A stretch of DNA of 64,000 nt, taken from NCBI RefSeq assembly GCF_030733745.1, contig NZ_JASHIK010000003.1:172001-236000 (forward strand), written 5' to 3'. This document shows positions 24,866 to 33,813 of the stretch, one piece after another. Position numbers and translations under genes: made by a program. The stretch's first letter is position 1; the number at the start of each line of letters is the position of its first letter. The DNA is from Stappia sp. MMSF_3263 (GTDB lineage: Bacteria > Pseudomonadota > Alphaproteobacteria > Rhizobiales > Stappiaceae). The notes below the pieces were generated by a model. That model was not told the DNA's origin and ran no database searches. It was given only the letters and a program-made list of their open reading frames with translations.

Positions 24866-25942
24866 ATGCTCTATCGTGAAGCCGGTCAGTTCAAGACCAC
24901 CTACCAGGCGGACCAGGGGATCTTCCCGATCGCCCAGGACCGCTACGTGGTGTGGGCGTTCCTCGCGGTTGCCTTCCTCGTCGTGCCGTTCTTCGTCAAC
25001 GACTACTGGACCAATGCCGTGCTGCTGCCGCTGCTGATCTACGGCATGGCGGCGCTCGGCCTCAACATCCTGGTCGGCTATTGCGGGCAGATCTCGCTGG
25101 GCACGGGCGGCTTCATGGCGGTGGGCGCCTATGCATCCTACAAGCTGATGACGTCCTTCCCGGAGATGAGCATGATCGTCGTCGTGCTCCTGTCCGGCGG
25201 CATGACGGCCGCGGTCGGGGTGATGTTCGGCCTGCCGTCCCTGCGCATCAAGGGCTTCTACCTGGCGGTGGCGACGCTTGCCGCGCAGTTCTTCCTTGTG
25301 TGGCTCTTCAACAAGTTCGGCTGGTTCTACAATTACTCGGCCACCGGCCAGATCTCGGCGCCGGAGCGCGAGCTGTTCGGTGTCGTGCTCACCGGCGCAT
25401 CGGCGCAGACCTGGGTCAAGTATCTCTTCTGCCTGACTTTCCTGACCGTCTTCGCCCTGATCGCCAAGAACCTGGTGCGCGGCCGGCTCGGCCGCAACTG
25501 GATGGCGATCCGCGACATGGACATCGCCGCCGAGCTGATCGGCGTCCGTCCGCTGATGACCAAGCTTTCCGCCTTCGCCGTGTCGTCCTTCTATATCGGC
25601 ATGGCTGGATCGCTCCTGTTCACCATCTATCTCGGCGCGGTCGAGGTCGGCGAGGTGTTCGGCATCAACGTCTCGTTCCTGGTGCTGTTCATGGTGATCA
25701 TCGGCGGGCTCGGGTCGATCGTCGGTTCGTTCATGGGAGCAGCCTTCCTGGTGCTGCTGCCGATCTTCCTCAAGAATTTCATGGTCGACGGGCTGGGCCT
25801 TATGCCCGTCATGGCCAAGCATGTGGAAATCCTGTTGATGGGCCTTCTCATCATCTTCTTCCTGATCGTGGAGCCGCACGGCCTTGCCCGGCTCTGGCAG
25901 ATCGCCAAGGAGAAGCTGAGGATGTGGCCCTTCCCGTACTGA
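24866..25942 (+). CDS. livM: ABC transporter permease, LivM type
   Basis: 358 residues with about ten membrane helices. 'ALGLNILVGYCGQISLGTGG' is the conserved LivM motif, 'RNWMAIRDMDIAAELIGV' the coupling loop, and 'VIIGGLGSIVGSFMGAAFLV' the C-terminal signature. The ~40-residue N-terminal cytoplasmic stretch before the first helix is somewhat long. It pairs with LivH to form the permease of the same importer. Confidence 0.92.
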   Translation: MLYREAGQFKTTYQADQGIFPIAQDRYVVWAFLAVAFLVVPFFVNDYWTNAVLLPLLIYGMAALGLNILVGYCGQISLGTGGFMAVGAYASYKLMTSFPEMSMIVVVLLSGGMTAAVGVMFGLPSLRIKGFYLAVATLAAQFFLVWLFNKFGWFYNYSATGQISAPERELFGVVLTGASAQTWVKYLFCLTFLTVFALIAKNLVRGRLGRNWMAIRDMDIAAELIGVRPLMTKLSAFAVSSFYIGMAGSLLFTIYLGAVEVGEVFGINVSFLVLFMVIIGGLGSIVGSFMGAAFLVLLPIFLKNFMVDGLGLMPVMAKHVEILLMGLLIIFFLIVEPHGLARLWQIAKEKLRMWPFPY

Positions 25943-26015
25943 GGCGGCGCGAGACAAGACAACCAACGTCCGCCCAGCTGACTGCCCAATGTCCTGTTCC
26001 AAGGGAGGAAACGAC

Positions 26016-27335
26016 ATGAAACTGAAGCATCTCACGGCTGGCCTGGCCGCGCTCGCGATCGCCTCGCCGATCGCGGTCACGACGGCCCAGGCCTACGAGC
26101 TGACCATTCCGTCGCTCGTCTACCGCACCGGGCCCTACGCGCCGGGCGGCATTCCCTTCGCCAACGGCTATGCCGACTACTTCAAGCTCCTGCAGGAGCG
26201 TGACGGCGGCATCAACGGCGCCAGCATCAACTTCATCGAGTGCGAGACGGCCTACAACACCCAGCAGGGCGTCGAGTGCTACGAGAACACCAAGGGACAG
26301 GGCGAGAGCAAGGCGCTGGTCTACCAGCCGCTGTCGACGGGCATCACCTACCAGATCATCCCGAAGGCGGCGGTCGACGAGATTCCGATCTTCACGATGG
26401 GCTACGGCCGCACCTCGGCCGCCAACGGCAAGGTCTTCCCGTGGATCTTCAACTTCCCGGGCACCTACTGGGATGCAGCCTCCGGCATGGTCAACTACGC
26501 GGCCGCGATCGAGGGCAGCGCGGCGGACCTGAAGGACAAGACGATCGCGCTCGTCTATCACAACTCCGCCTATGGCAAGGAGCCGATCCGCACGCTCGAG
26601 GAGCTGTCCAAGAAGCACGGCTTCAAGCTGGAACTGCTGCCGGTCGACCATCCGGGCCAGGAGCAGAAGGCGACATGGCTGCAGATCCGTCGCATGAACC
26701 CGGACTGGGTCTTCATGTGGGGCTGGGGCGTGATGAACCAGGTTGCCGTCAAGGAAGCCTCCTCGGTGCGCTATCCGATGGACCGCTTCATCGGCAACTG
26801 GTGGGCCGGTTCCGAGCATGACGTGCTGCCCGCCGGCGAAGGCGCCAACGGCTACCTGTCCGCGACCTTCCATGCGCCGGGTGCGGAATTCCCGCTGCAC
26901 CAGGAAATCCTCGAGAAGGTCTATGACGCTGGCAAGGGCGCAGGCGACCGCGAGCGCGTCGGTGAAGTCCTCTACAATCGTGGCCTGATCGCCGCCGTGT
27001 GGACCGTCGAGGCGATCCGCAAGGGGATGGAGATCAAGGGCTCGAACGAGATCGTCGGCAAGGACGTGCGCGAAGGTCTCGAGGCTCTCGACGTCACTGA
27101 GGAGCGGCTTGCCGAGCTCGGCCTGCCCAACTTCACCTATCCGGTGAAGATGTCCTGCGCCGTTCACTCCGATCCCGGCACGGTTCTCATCCAGCAGTGG
27201 GATGCGGCCGGCGGCGACTGGAAGGTGATCGCGTCCGGCATCGAGCCCGACCGCGATATCATCGCCCCGCTGATCGAGGCGGATTCCGCAGCCTATGCCG
27301 CGGAGAACAACATCACCCCCCGGGATTGCAACTGA
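26016..27335 (+). CDS. ABC transporter substrate-binding protein (Liv/Peripla_BP type)
   Basis: 439 residues, longer than the ~370 of LivK. It has a Sec signal peptide ending at 'TTAQA' (residue ~25), then 'LVYRTGPYAPGGIPFANGYA' and 'INFIECETAYNTQQGVECYE', the region lining the ligand pocket. This long subtype is one that I associate with Liv operons carrying CoA ligases and not with amino-acid transport; the ligand is probably a carboxylic acid, possibly aromatic (inference). The ATG at 26016 has the strong AAGGGAGGAA ribosome site; an upstream frame from 25989 would spoil the signal peptide. Confidence 0.9.
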   Translation: MKLKHLTAGLAALAIASPIAVTTAQAYELTIPSLVYRTGPYAPGGIPFANGYADYFKLLQERDGGINGASINFIECETAYNTQQGVECYENTKGQGESKALVYQPLSTGITYQIIPKAAVDEIPIFTMGYGRTSAANGKVFPWIFNFPGTYWDAASGMVNYAAAIEGSAADLKDKTIALVYHNSAYGKEPIRTLEELSKKHGFKLELLPVDHPGQEQKATWLQIRRMNPDWVFMWGWGVMNQVAVKEASSVRYPMDRFIGNWWAGSEHDVLPAGEGANGYLSATFHAPGAEFPLHQEILEKVYDAGKGAGDRERVGEVLYNRGLIAAVWTVEAIRKGMEIKGSNEIVGKDVREGLEALDVTEERLAELGLPNFTYPVKMSCAVHSDPGTVLIQQWDAAGGDWKVIASGIEPDRDIIAPLIEADSAAYAAENNITPRDCN

Positions 27336-27372
27336 TCCTGATCGGTTGTCCTCCCAAGGAGTGGAGACAGGC

Positions 27373-28191
27373 ATGAGCGAGACGTCCGCTTCGACGATCC
27401 TTTCGGTGAACAACATCGAGGTGATCTACAACCACGTCATCCTGGTGTTGAAGGGTGTTTCGCTCACCGTTCCCGAGGGGGGCATCGTTGCCCTCCTCGG
27501 CGCCAACGGCGCCGGCAAGACGACAACGCTGAAGGCGGTGTCGAACCTGCTCGGAGCCGAGCGCGGCGACGTCACGAAGGGCAGCATCGTCTTCAAGGGC
27601 GAAGAGGTCCAGTCGCTGTCGCCGAACGACCTGGTCAAGCGCGGCTGCATCCAGGTCATGGAGGGCCGGCATTGCTTCGGCCATCTGAGCATCGAGGAAA
27701 ACCTTCTGACCGGCGCCTTTACACGCCGGGACGGGGCTGCCGCGATCAGGGAAGACCTGGAGAAGGTCTATGCCTATTTTCCCCGGCTGCGCGAGCGCCG
27801 GTCAAGCCAGGCGGGCTACACGTCGGGCGGCGAGCAGCAGATGTGCGCCATCGGCCGCGCCTTGATGAGCAAGCCGAACATGATCCTGCTCGACGAGCCG
27901 TCGATGGGGCTTGCACCGCAGCTGGTCGAAGAGATTTTCGAGATCGTCAAGGAGCTCAACCAGAAAGAGGGCGTTTCCTTCCTTCTGGCTGAACAGAATA
28001 CCAATGTCGCGCTGCGCTATGCGACCTACGGCTACATCCTGGAATCGGGCCGTATCGTGCTCGACGGCGATGCCAAGGCGCTGCGCGAGAACGAGGACGT
28101 CAAGGAATTCTATCTTGGCGTCGGTGGCGAGGGCCGCAAGTCCTTCCGAAACGTGAAGCATTACAAGCGGCGCAAGCGCTGGCTGGCCTGA
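27373..28191 (+). CDS. livF: ABC transporter ATP-binding protein, LivF type
   Basis: 272 residues. Walker A 'LLGANGAGKTTTLKAVSNLL', signature 'YTSGGEQQMCAIGRALM' and Walker B 'MILLDEPSMGLAPQLVEEIF' are the LivF pattern. The protein continues with a basic tail ('RKSFRNVKHYKRRKRWLA') that ordinary LivF lacks. The ATG at 27373 follows an AAGGAGTGG ribosome site; a longer frame from 27295 overlaps the binding-protein gene. It completes the importer. Confidence 0.92.
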   Translation: MSETSASTILSVNNIEVIYNHVILVLKGVSLTVPEGGIVALLGANGAGKTTTLKAVSNLLGAERGDVTKGSIVFKGEEVQSLSPNDLVKRGCIQVMEGRHCFGHLSIEENLLTGAFTRRDGAAAIREDLEKVYAYFPRLRERRSSQAGYTSGGEQQMCAIGRALMSKPNMILLDEPSMGLAPQLVEEIFEIVKELNQKEGVSFLLAEQNTNVALRYATYGYILESGRIVLDGDAKALRENEDVKEFYLGVGGEGRKSFRNVKHYKRRKRWLA

Positions 28192-28308
28192 CGCCTCCGC
28201 CTCCGCGCCGCCCAGGAACAGACTGAACGCCAGACGGGAAGGGCTCGCCGCAAGGGCGGGCAACACCCCCGCTTTCCCGCAAGCGATGCAACGCACGAGG
28301 ACCGTGTC

Positions 28309-29550
28309 ATGAGCGCAGAGCATTTTGACACTCTTGAGATCCGGGACCCGGACGAGCGCGACGCCGATCTCTTCGCACGGTTGCCTGGCCAGATCGCTCA
28401 TGCGATGGCCAACGCGCCGGGCTGGGCCGCACATCTTTCCGGCGTGGACGCAGCCGCGGTCACCGATCGCGCGGCGCTGGCCCGGTTGCCGGTGTTGCGC
28501 AAACCGGAGCTGATGGCCGCGCAAGCCGGGAACCCGCCATTTGGCGGCTTTGCGGCCGCCCCGGTCTCCGCCATGGGGCGCATCTTCATGTCGCCCGGGC
28601 CGATCTGGGAGCCGCAGGGCGAGGGCGCCGATCCCTGGAACGCGGCGCGGGCCTTCTTCGCGGCCGGTTTCCGCCCTGGAGACATCGTCCACAATGCGCT
28701 CTCCTATCACCTGACGCCCGGCGGCTTCGTTCTCGATCACGGCGCGCGGGCGCTCGGCTGTGCCGTTTTCCCCGCCGGGGTCGGCAACACCGAGATGCAG
28801 GTCGATGCGGTCGCGATGCTGAGGCCGGACGGCTATGCCGGCACGCCCGATTATCTGAAGGTGATCCTCGACAAGGCGGCCGAGCTCGGCCGCGATGCCT
28901 CTTCCATCCGCAAGGCGATCGTTTCCGGCGGCGCGCTGTTCCCGAGCCTGCGGGCCGAGTATGCGGCGCGCGGCGTCGACGTGTTCCAGGCCTATGCGAC
29001 GGCCGACCTTGGCGTGATCGCCTATGAATCGGTGATCGACCAGGGGATGATCGTGAACGAGAACATGATCGTCGAGATCGTGCGCCCGGGTTCGGACACG
29101 CCGGTGCCCGACGGCGAGGTCGGTGAACTCGTCGTGACCAGCTTCAACAGCGCCTATCCCCTGATCCGTTTCGGAACGGGAGACCTTTCGGCGGTGCTGG
29201 CTGGTCGCTCGGCCTGCGGGCGGACCAACATGCGCCTGAAGGGCTGGATGGGGCGCGCCGACCAGCGCACCAAGGTCAAGGGCATGTTCGTCGATCCCAA
29301 GCAGGTGGCGCAGGTTCTCGGCCGTCACCCCGAGATCGCGCGGGCGCGTCTCATCGTCGAGCGCAAGGCCGAGCAGGACGTGATGCGCCTGGCCTATGAG
29401 GTCGAGGCCCCCGCCGATGGCCTGGACACTGCCATTGCCGCGTCGCTTCGCGAGATCACCAAACTGGCCGGGTCCGTGGAGCGGGTCGCCCCGGGCGTGC
29501 TTCCCAACGACGGCAAGGTCATATCCGACGAGCGCAAATACGACGCTTGA
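28309..29550 (+). CDS. Phenylacetate-CoA ligase-like AMP-binding enzyme (PaaK family)
   Basis: 413 residues, close to the ~430 of PaaK. It shows the PaaK organisation: 'LARLPVLRKPELMAAQAGNP' at the N-terminus, 'AYATADLGVIAYES' in the adenylate-binding position, 'VPDGEVGELVVTSFNSAYPL', 'RFGTGDLSAVL' and 'RADQRTKVKGMFVDPKQV'. The usual P-loop 'SSGTTG' is not evident; around 90 the text reads 'GRIFMSPGPIWEPQGEG', so substrate handling may differ. It is 117 bp after livF on the same strand and probably in the same operon, giving this uptake locus two CoA-forming enzymes. Confidence 0.82.
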   Translation: MSAEHFDTLEIRDPDERDADLFARLPGQIAHAMANAPGWAAHLSGVDAAAVTDRAALARLPVLRKPELMAAQAGNPPFGGFAAAPVSAMGRIFMSPGPIWEPQGEGADPWNAARAFFAAGFRPGDIVHNALSYHLTPGGFVLDHGARALGCAVFPAGVGNTEMQVDAVAMLRPDGYAGTPDYLKVILDKAAELGRDASSIRKAIVSGGALFPSLRAEYAARGVDVFQAYATADLGVIAYESVIDQGMIVNENMIVEIVRPGSDTPVPDGEVGELVVTSFNSAYPLIRFGTGDLSAVLAGRSACGRTNMRLKGWMGRADQRTKVKGMFVDPKQVAQVLGRHPEIARARLIVERKAEQDVMRLAYEVEAPADGLDTAIAASLREITKLAGSVERVAPGVLPNDGKVISDERKYDA

Positions 29551-29697
29551 GACGGCTGGCGGAACAGGCCGAACGGACGGCGAGGACGGCCCTGTCGGTT
29601 TTCCGCCCTTGCGCTGCCATTCGCCTCTATCCTATGCAGGAACGCGACATGTGGTTGCGCGGCCCTTGCCGCCAGCCCCGGACCGGCGGGTGATGTG

Positions 29698-30150
29698 ATG
29701 CAGGATGACAGGGCTAGTGACCAGGATGGCGCCGCCGTCCTTCTGGTGGAGGACGACCCTGATGACGTACGGATCATCACCCAGTCGCTGGGCGCCTCGG
29801 CGATACCGGTCCGTCTGACGACGGCGGCCGATGGCGCGCAGGCGCTGTCGATCCTGAACGAGGCTGCCGACAGCGGCCTCCCGGCTCCCGACCTCATTCT
29901 CCTCGATCTCAATCTGCCGGTGATGAACGGGACCGAGTTCCTGGGCAAGTTGCGGGCGCATCCGACATTGAGCGCTGTGCCTGTCTGCGTGTTCACCACC
30001 GCCGACGATCCGGTCACGATTCGCCGCGCCTATGCGGCGGGCGCCAACGCGGTGGTGACGAAGGCGGACAGCCTGGCCGGAATGAGCCAGGTGCTGCATA
30101 CGATCATCGAATTCTGGTTCAGGGTCGCCGAGCGCTACCGCGCCGAGTGA
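29698..30150 (+). CDS. Single-domain response regulator, Rcp1-like
   Basis: 150 residues, only a receiver domain. 'VLLVEDDPDDVRIITQSL' is the acidic pocket with the DPDD variant seen in Rcp1-type regulators, the phosphoacceptor is in 'LILLDLNLPVMNGTEFL', and the conserved Thr/Lys are in 'VCVFTTADD' and 'AVVTKADSL'. Such stand-alone receivers pass phosphate to other proteins. A GTG lies one codon upstream of the ATG and cannot be excluded. No kinase is adjacent; the next gene is a second receiver protein on the opposite strand. Confidence 0.85.
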   Translation: MQDDRASDQDGAAVLLVEDDPDDVRIITQSLGASAIPVRLTTAADGAQALSILNEAADSGLPAPDLILLDLNLPVMNGTEFLGKLRAHPTLSAVPVCVFTTADDPVTIRRAYAAGANAVVTKADSLAGMSQVLHTIIEFWFRVAERYRAE

Positions 30151-30198
30151 GCACTGCGGAGCCTGTCGCCCGCTCCGGCTGCGCTGCGCGCGCCGGGG

Positions 30199-30657
30199 TC
30201 AAAGATAGACGATTTCGAAGGGGTCTTCCTCGACGGCAGGCGGCATCGGTTCCGGTGGAGCGCCGCGCGGCTGTTCCGCGACGCCGGTTGCCGCATCGAC
30301 ATGCGACTTGAGGACGCTGACCGAAAACGGTTTGACGACGACCGAACGGGCACCGAGCTCGGCAGCCTTTTCCAGCAGCGACAGGTCGACATGGGCGCTG
30401 ATGACGATGACCGGGGTCATGGCGGTCTGTGCGTTCGAGCTGGCGCGCAGGTTGGCCAGGAAGGCCGCGCCGTCCTGTGTCGGCATGCGCCAGTCGACAA
30501 GGATGACGTCGAAACGGTGGGTACGCAGGAGTTTTTCGGCAACGGCGCCGTTCTGCGCCTCGCTGATGCTGGCAAAGCCCAGATCCTTGAGCATTCCCCG
30601 GATCAGGCGCCGGGTGAATGCGCTGTCGTCAATGAGCAGGACCTTCTGCGATCTCAC
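30199..30657 (-). CDS. Single-domain CheY-like response regulator
   Basis: 152 residues from the GTG at 30657, chosen because AGGGGAAG lies ~9 nt upstream and the receiver fold starts at once ('VLLIDDSAFTRRLIRGML'). The phosphoacceptor is in 'VILVDWRMPTQDGAAFL', the Lys in 'SVVVKPFSVSVL'. The ~25-residue tail is acidic and Pro-rich ('PPEPMPPAVEEDPFEIVYL') and may be a docking peptide. A longer frame to 30738 uses a non-standard start with no ribosome site. It resembles CheY-type or PilH-like receivers; partners are unknown. It is convergent with the preceding receiver gene. Confidence 0.8.
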   Translation of the reverse strand: MRSQKVLLIDDSAFTRRLIRGMLKDLGFASISEAQNGAVAEKLLRTHRFDVILVDWRMPTQDGAAFLANLRASSNAQTAMTPVIVISAHVDLSLLEKAAELGARSVVVKPFSVSVLKSHVDAATGVAEQPRGAPPEPMPPAVEEDPFEIVYL

Positions 30658-30939
30658 GGTAGACTTCTTCCCCTGCCATTCCCGGCGCCGGGGTCCGGAA
30701 GACCTGCGCCGTACGGGAAAACCTCGTAATTTCATCAATGTCGCTGATACCGCTGAAGGCCCGGTTAACGCTGGCCCCTGTCAGCCGGCATGTCCTGTAA
30801 TGCAGCCGGTGCGTCAGGCTGTCGCGGATGGTGCAAATCCTGCTCCGCCGTTTTCGCGTAACAGGCGTAAGCTATGGACCATGCTGGCGGCGTGCCTTAT
30901 GTGCGGCTGCAGCAGAACGATCTTTCGACCGGGAGCCAA

Positions 30940-32049
30940 ATGGACAGCATGACCGTCAACAAGAACACGGCCGATATCGACCACACGGCCGGCGCCGCCG
31001 CGGAACGAGCGCGGGACATGCGCGGCCTGCGACTGCCGGCGGACCATCCACAGGTCAAGTCCGGCAAGGTCGGCGTCCTGCTGGTCAATCTGGGGACGCC
31101 GGACGGCACCGACTACACGTCCATGCGCCGTTATCTCAAGGAATTCCTGACGGACAAGCGCGTCATCGAGTGGCCGAAGGCGCTCTGGTACCCGATCCTC
31201 TTCGGCATAGTCCTGAACACGCGCCCGCAGAAGTCGGGCAAGGCGTACGAGGAAATCTGGAACAAGGAGCTCGACGAATCCCCGCTGCGGACCATCACCC
31301 GCTCGCAGTCGGACAAGCTCTCCGAGGCGCTTGCCGACGCGGGAGAGCGCGTCATCGTCGACTGGGCGATGCGCTACGGCAATCCTTCGATCGCCTCCCG
31401 CCTCGAGCACCTGCGCGCGCAAGGCTGCGACCGCCTGCTCGTGTTCCCGCTCTATCCCCAGTATTCGGCCTCGACGACGGCGACAGTGAACGATGTGGTG
31501 TTCAAGGAGCTCCTCAAGCTGCGCTGGCAGCCGGCGCTGCGCACCGTGCCCCCCTATCACGACGACCCGGTCTATATCGACGCGCTCGCGACATCGATCG
31601 AGACGGCGCTCGCCGGGCTCGATTTCGAGCCGGAGACGGTGCTTGCCTCCTATCACGGCATTCCGCAGTCCTATTTCCGCAAGGGCGATCCCTATCACTG
31701 CCACTGCCACAAGACGACGCGGCTGTTGCGAGAGCGGCTTGGCTGGCCGGAAGATCGGCTGCGGATCACCTTCCAGTCGCGCTTTGGGCCGGAAGAATGG
31801 CTGCAGCCCTATACGGACAAGACGGTCGAGGCGCTGGCTGTTTCCGGCATGAAGCGCATCGCCGTGATCAATCCCGGTTTCGTGGCCGACTGCCTCGAGA
31901 CGCTTGAGGAAATCGCCGGCGAGGCGGGAGAGATTTTCCATGAAAACGGTGGCGAGCAATTCGCCCACATACCCTGCCTGAACGACAGCGGGCCGGGCAT
32001 GGAGGTGATCGACGCGATCGTGCGCCGCGAACTCTCCGGCTGGATCTGA
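30940..32049 (+). CDS. hemH: Ferrochelatase (protohaem ferro-lyase)
   Basis: 369 residues. It inserts Fe2+ into protoporphyrin IX in the last haem step. The family motifs are present: 'VGVLLVNLGTPDGTDYTSMR', 'FPLYPQYSASTTATVND', the metal-site His in 'ASYHGIPQSYFRKGDPYHCH', 'FQSRFGPEEWLQPYTDKTV' and 'INPGFVADCLETLEE'. I chose the ATG at 30940, preceded by GGGAG at the right distance; the N-terminal ~45 residues before the conserved core are variable in alphaproteobacteria. It stands between signalling genes and the SPFH gene, apparently as its own unit. Confidence 0.95.
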   Translation: MDSMTVNKNTADIDHTAGAAAERARDMRGLRLPADHPQVKSGKVGVLLVNLGTPDGTDYTSMRRYLKEFLTDKRVIEWPKALWYPILFGIVLNTRPQKSGKAYEEIWNKELDESPLRTITRSQSDKLSEALADAGERVIVDWAMRYGNPSIASRLEHLRAQGCDRLLVFPLYPQYSASTTATVNDVVFKELLKLRWQPALRTVPPYHDDPVYIDALATSIETALAGLDFEPETVLASYHGIPQSYFRKGDPYHCHCHKTTRLLRERLGWPEDRLRITFQSRFGPEEWLQPYTDKTVEALAVSGMKRIAVINPGFVADCLETLEEIAGEAGEIFHENGGEQFAHIPCLNDSGPGMEVIDAIVRRELSGWI

Positions 32050-32232
32050 CCACGTCCAAGGCGGGCGTGCCCGTCCGGGCTTCCCCGACGTCTCGTCCAT
32101 TGATGCGTCTTGTGCTTGCGCATCGCGCGCGAGCGCGTACATGTTGCAGCGGGATCCGGTCTGCCGGGCGTCTTTACGCGCCCGAAGGCCTCAATCGCGC
32201 GTGGCGTGGTGCCGGCGCGGCGCAGGAAAAGG

Positions 32233-33249
32233 ATGACGTCGATGCTCGAAGGTGTGGATCTGTTCGGGTTTGATATTCTTGTACTTGTCCTGCTTGTGCT
32301 GCTCGTTCTTGTCGTCATTGCCGGCATCAAGACGGTGCCGCAGGGCTTCAATTACACCGTCGAGCGCTTCGGCCGGTACCGCAAGACGCTGACGCCGGGC
32401 CTCAACATCATCGTGCCGTTCGTCGACCGCGTCGGTCACCAGATCAACATGATGGAGCAGGTGCTCGACGTTCCCACGCAGGAAGTCATCACCCGCGACA
32501 ATGCTACGGTGAGCGCCGACGGCGTCACCTTCTACCAGGTGCTCGACGCGGCACGCGCCGCCTATGAGGTCTCGGGGCTTGAGAACGCCATCCTCAACCT
32601 GACCATGACCAACATCCGTTCGGTCATGGGTTCGATGGATCTCGACGAGTTGCTGTCCAACCGCGACGAGATCAACGCCCGGCTGCTGCGGGTGGTGGAC
32701 GCGGCCGCCTCGCCCTGGGGCATCAAGATGACCCGCATCGAGATAAAGGACATCAATCCGCCGCGCGATCTTGTCGAGGCAATGGGCCGGCAGATGAAGG
32801 CGGAGCGCGAGAAGCGCGCGTCGATCCTTGAGGCGGAAGGCAAGCGCCAGTCGGAGATCCTGCAGGCGGAAGGCGAGAAACAGTCGCTGATCCTGGAGGC
32901 CGAGGGCCGGCGCGAGGCGGCCTTTCGCGATGCCGAGGCGCGTGAGCGCGCTGCCGAAGCCGAAGCCAAGGCGACCCTCATGGTCAGCGAGGCGATTGCC
33001 GCCGGCGACATGCAGGCGATCAACTATTTTGTCGCCAACAAATATGTGGAGGCGCTCGGCCAGTTCGCCCGTTCGCCCAATCAGAAGCTCCTGATCCTGC
33101 CGACGGAAACGACGGCGGTCCTGGGTTCTCTCACCGGCATTGCCGAGATCGCCAAGGAAGCGTTCGGTCCCGACAACCGGGCCCGCGCCCGTGCGGCGGC
33201 CGTTCCCAATACCGGCAGCGGCGATCGTGGCGGCGAGGACCGTGCATGA
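32233..33249 (+). CDS. SPFH-domain (stomatin/QmcA-like) membrane protein
   Basis: 338 residues. One N-terminal membrane helix ('[19 protein letters not shown]'), then the SPFH domain: '[20 protein letters not shown]', '[20 protein letters not shown]', '[17 protein letters not shown]'. From ~185 to 265 there is an Ala/Glu/Arg-rich coiled coil built of '[18 protein letters not shown]' type heptads, used for oligomerisation. QmcA-like proteins form large membrane-bound cages linked to membrane quality control. A second ATG at 32242 has equally good spacing to AGGAAAAGG. The stop overlaps nfeD, the usual partner. Confidence 0.9.
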   Translation: MTSMLEGVDLFGFDILVLVLLVLLVLVVIAGIKTVPQGFNYTVERFGRYRKTLTPGLNIIVPFVDRVGHQINMMEQVLDVPTQEVITRDNATVSADGVTFYQVLDAARAAYEVSGLENAILNLTMTNIRSVMGSMDLDELLSNRDEINARLLRVVDAAASPWGIKMTRIEIKDINPPRDLVEAMGRQMKAEREKRASILEAEGKRQSEILQAEGEKQSLILEAEGRREAAFRDAEARERAAEAEAKATLMVSEAIAAGDMQAINYFVANKYVEALGQFARSPNQKLLILPTETTAVLGSLTGIAEIAKEAFGPDNRARARAAAVPNTGSGDRGGEDRA

Positions 33250-33710
33250 GCATCGTCGAACGGCTGGTGCTCGAGCTGGGCCCCTGGATCTGGTGGATCG
33301 TCGGCCTGTTGCTGCTCGGTCTGGAGGTGCTGGCTCCGGGCACCTTCTTCCTCTGGTTCGGCCTTGCCGCGATCATCGTGGGCACGCTCGCGATCGTTGT
33401 CGATATTCCCTGGCAACTGGCGCTGGTTCTTTTCGGCGTTCTGTCCGTGGCCAGCATGATCGCCGGCCGCATGGTGATGAGCCGCAAGGGCAACGAGGGG
33501 GGCGATCCCAACCTCAACCGCCGGGCCGATCGCCTGATCGGCCGCGAGTTCACCCTGGCCGCGCCGATCAGCAATGGTGAGGGAACCGTCAGGATCGACG
33601 ACACGGTGTGGCGGGTGAGCGGACCGGACTGTCCGGCGGGATCGCGGATCGCGATCGCGGGGGTCGATGGCGCCACTCTGGTTGCCGCGCCGGTGCCGCC
33701 GCGGACCTGA
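33246..33710 (+). CDS. NfeD-like membrane protein
   Basis: 154 residues: three or four membrane helices ('[20 protein letters not shown]', '[17 protein letters not shown]', '[17 protein letters not shown]') and a C-terminal OB-fold beta barrel ('[20 protein letters not shown]' ... '[15 protein letters not shown]'). This is the short NfeD1b type that works with SPFH proteins in membrane organisation. Its ATG overlaps the SPFH stop codon, confirming the pair. Confidence 0.88.
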   Translation: MSIVERLVLELGPWIWWIVGLLLLGLEVLAPGTFFLWFGLAAIIVGTLAIVVDIPWQLALVLFGVLSVASMIAGRMVMSRKGNEGGDPNLNRRADRLIGREFTLAAPISNGEGTVRIDDTVWRVSGPDCPAGSRIAIAGVDGATLVAAPVPPRT

Positions 33711-33813
33711 GACGCCCAAGGCGCAAGGGCGGGCGCGGCAGGCCGTCCGGCTTGCCGGGCACGAGGTCAGGCTCCCGGGTTGCTTGTGCCCTTGCCCGGG
33801 AACGTCCCCTGCC

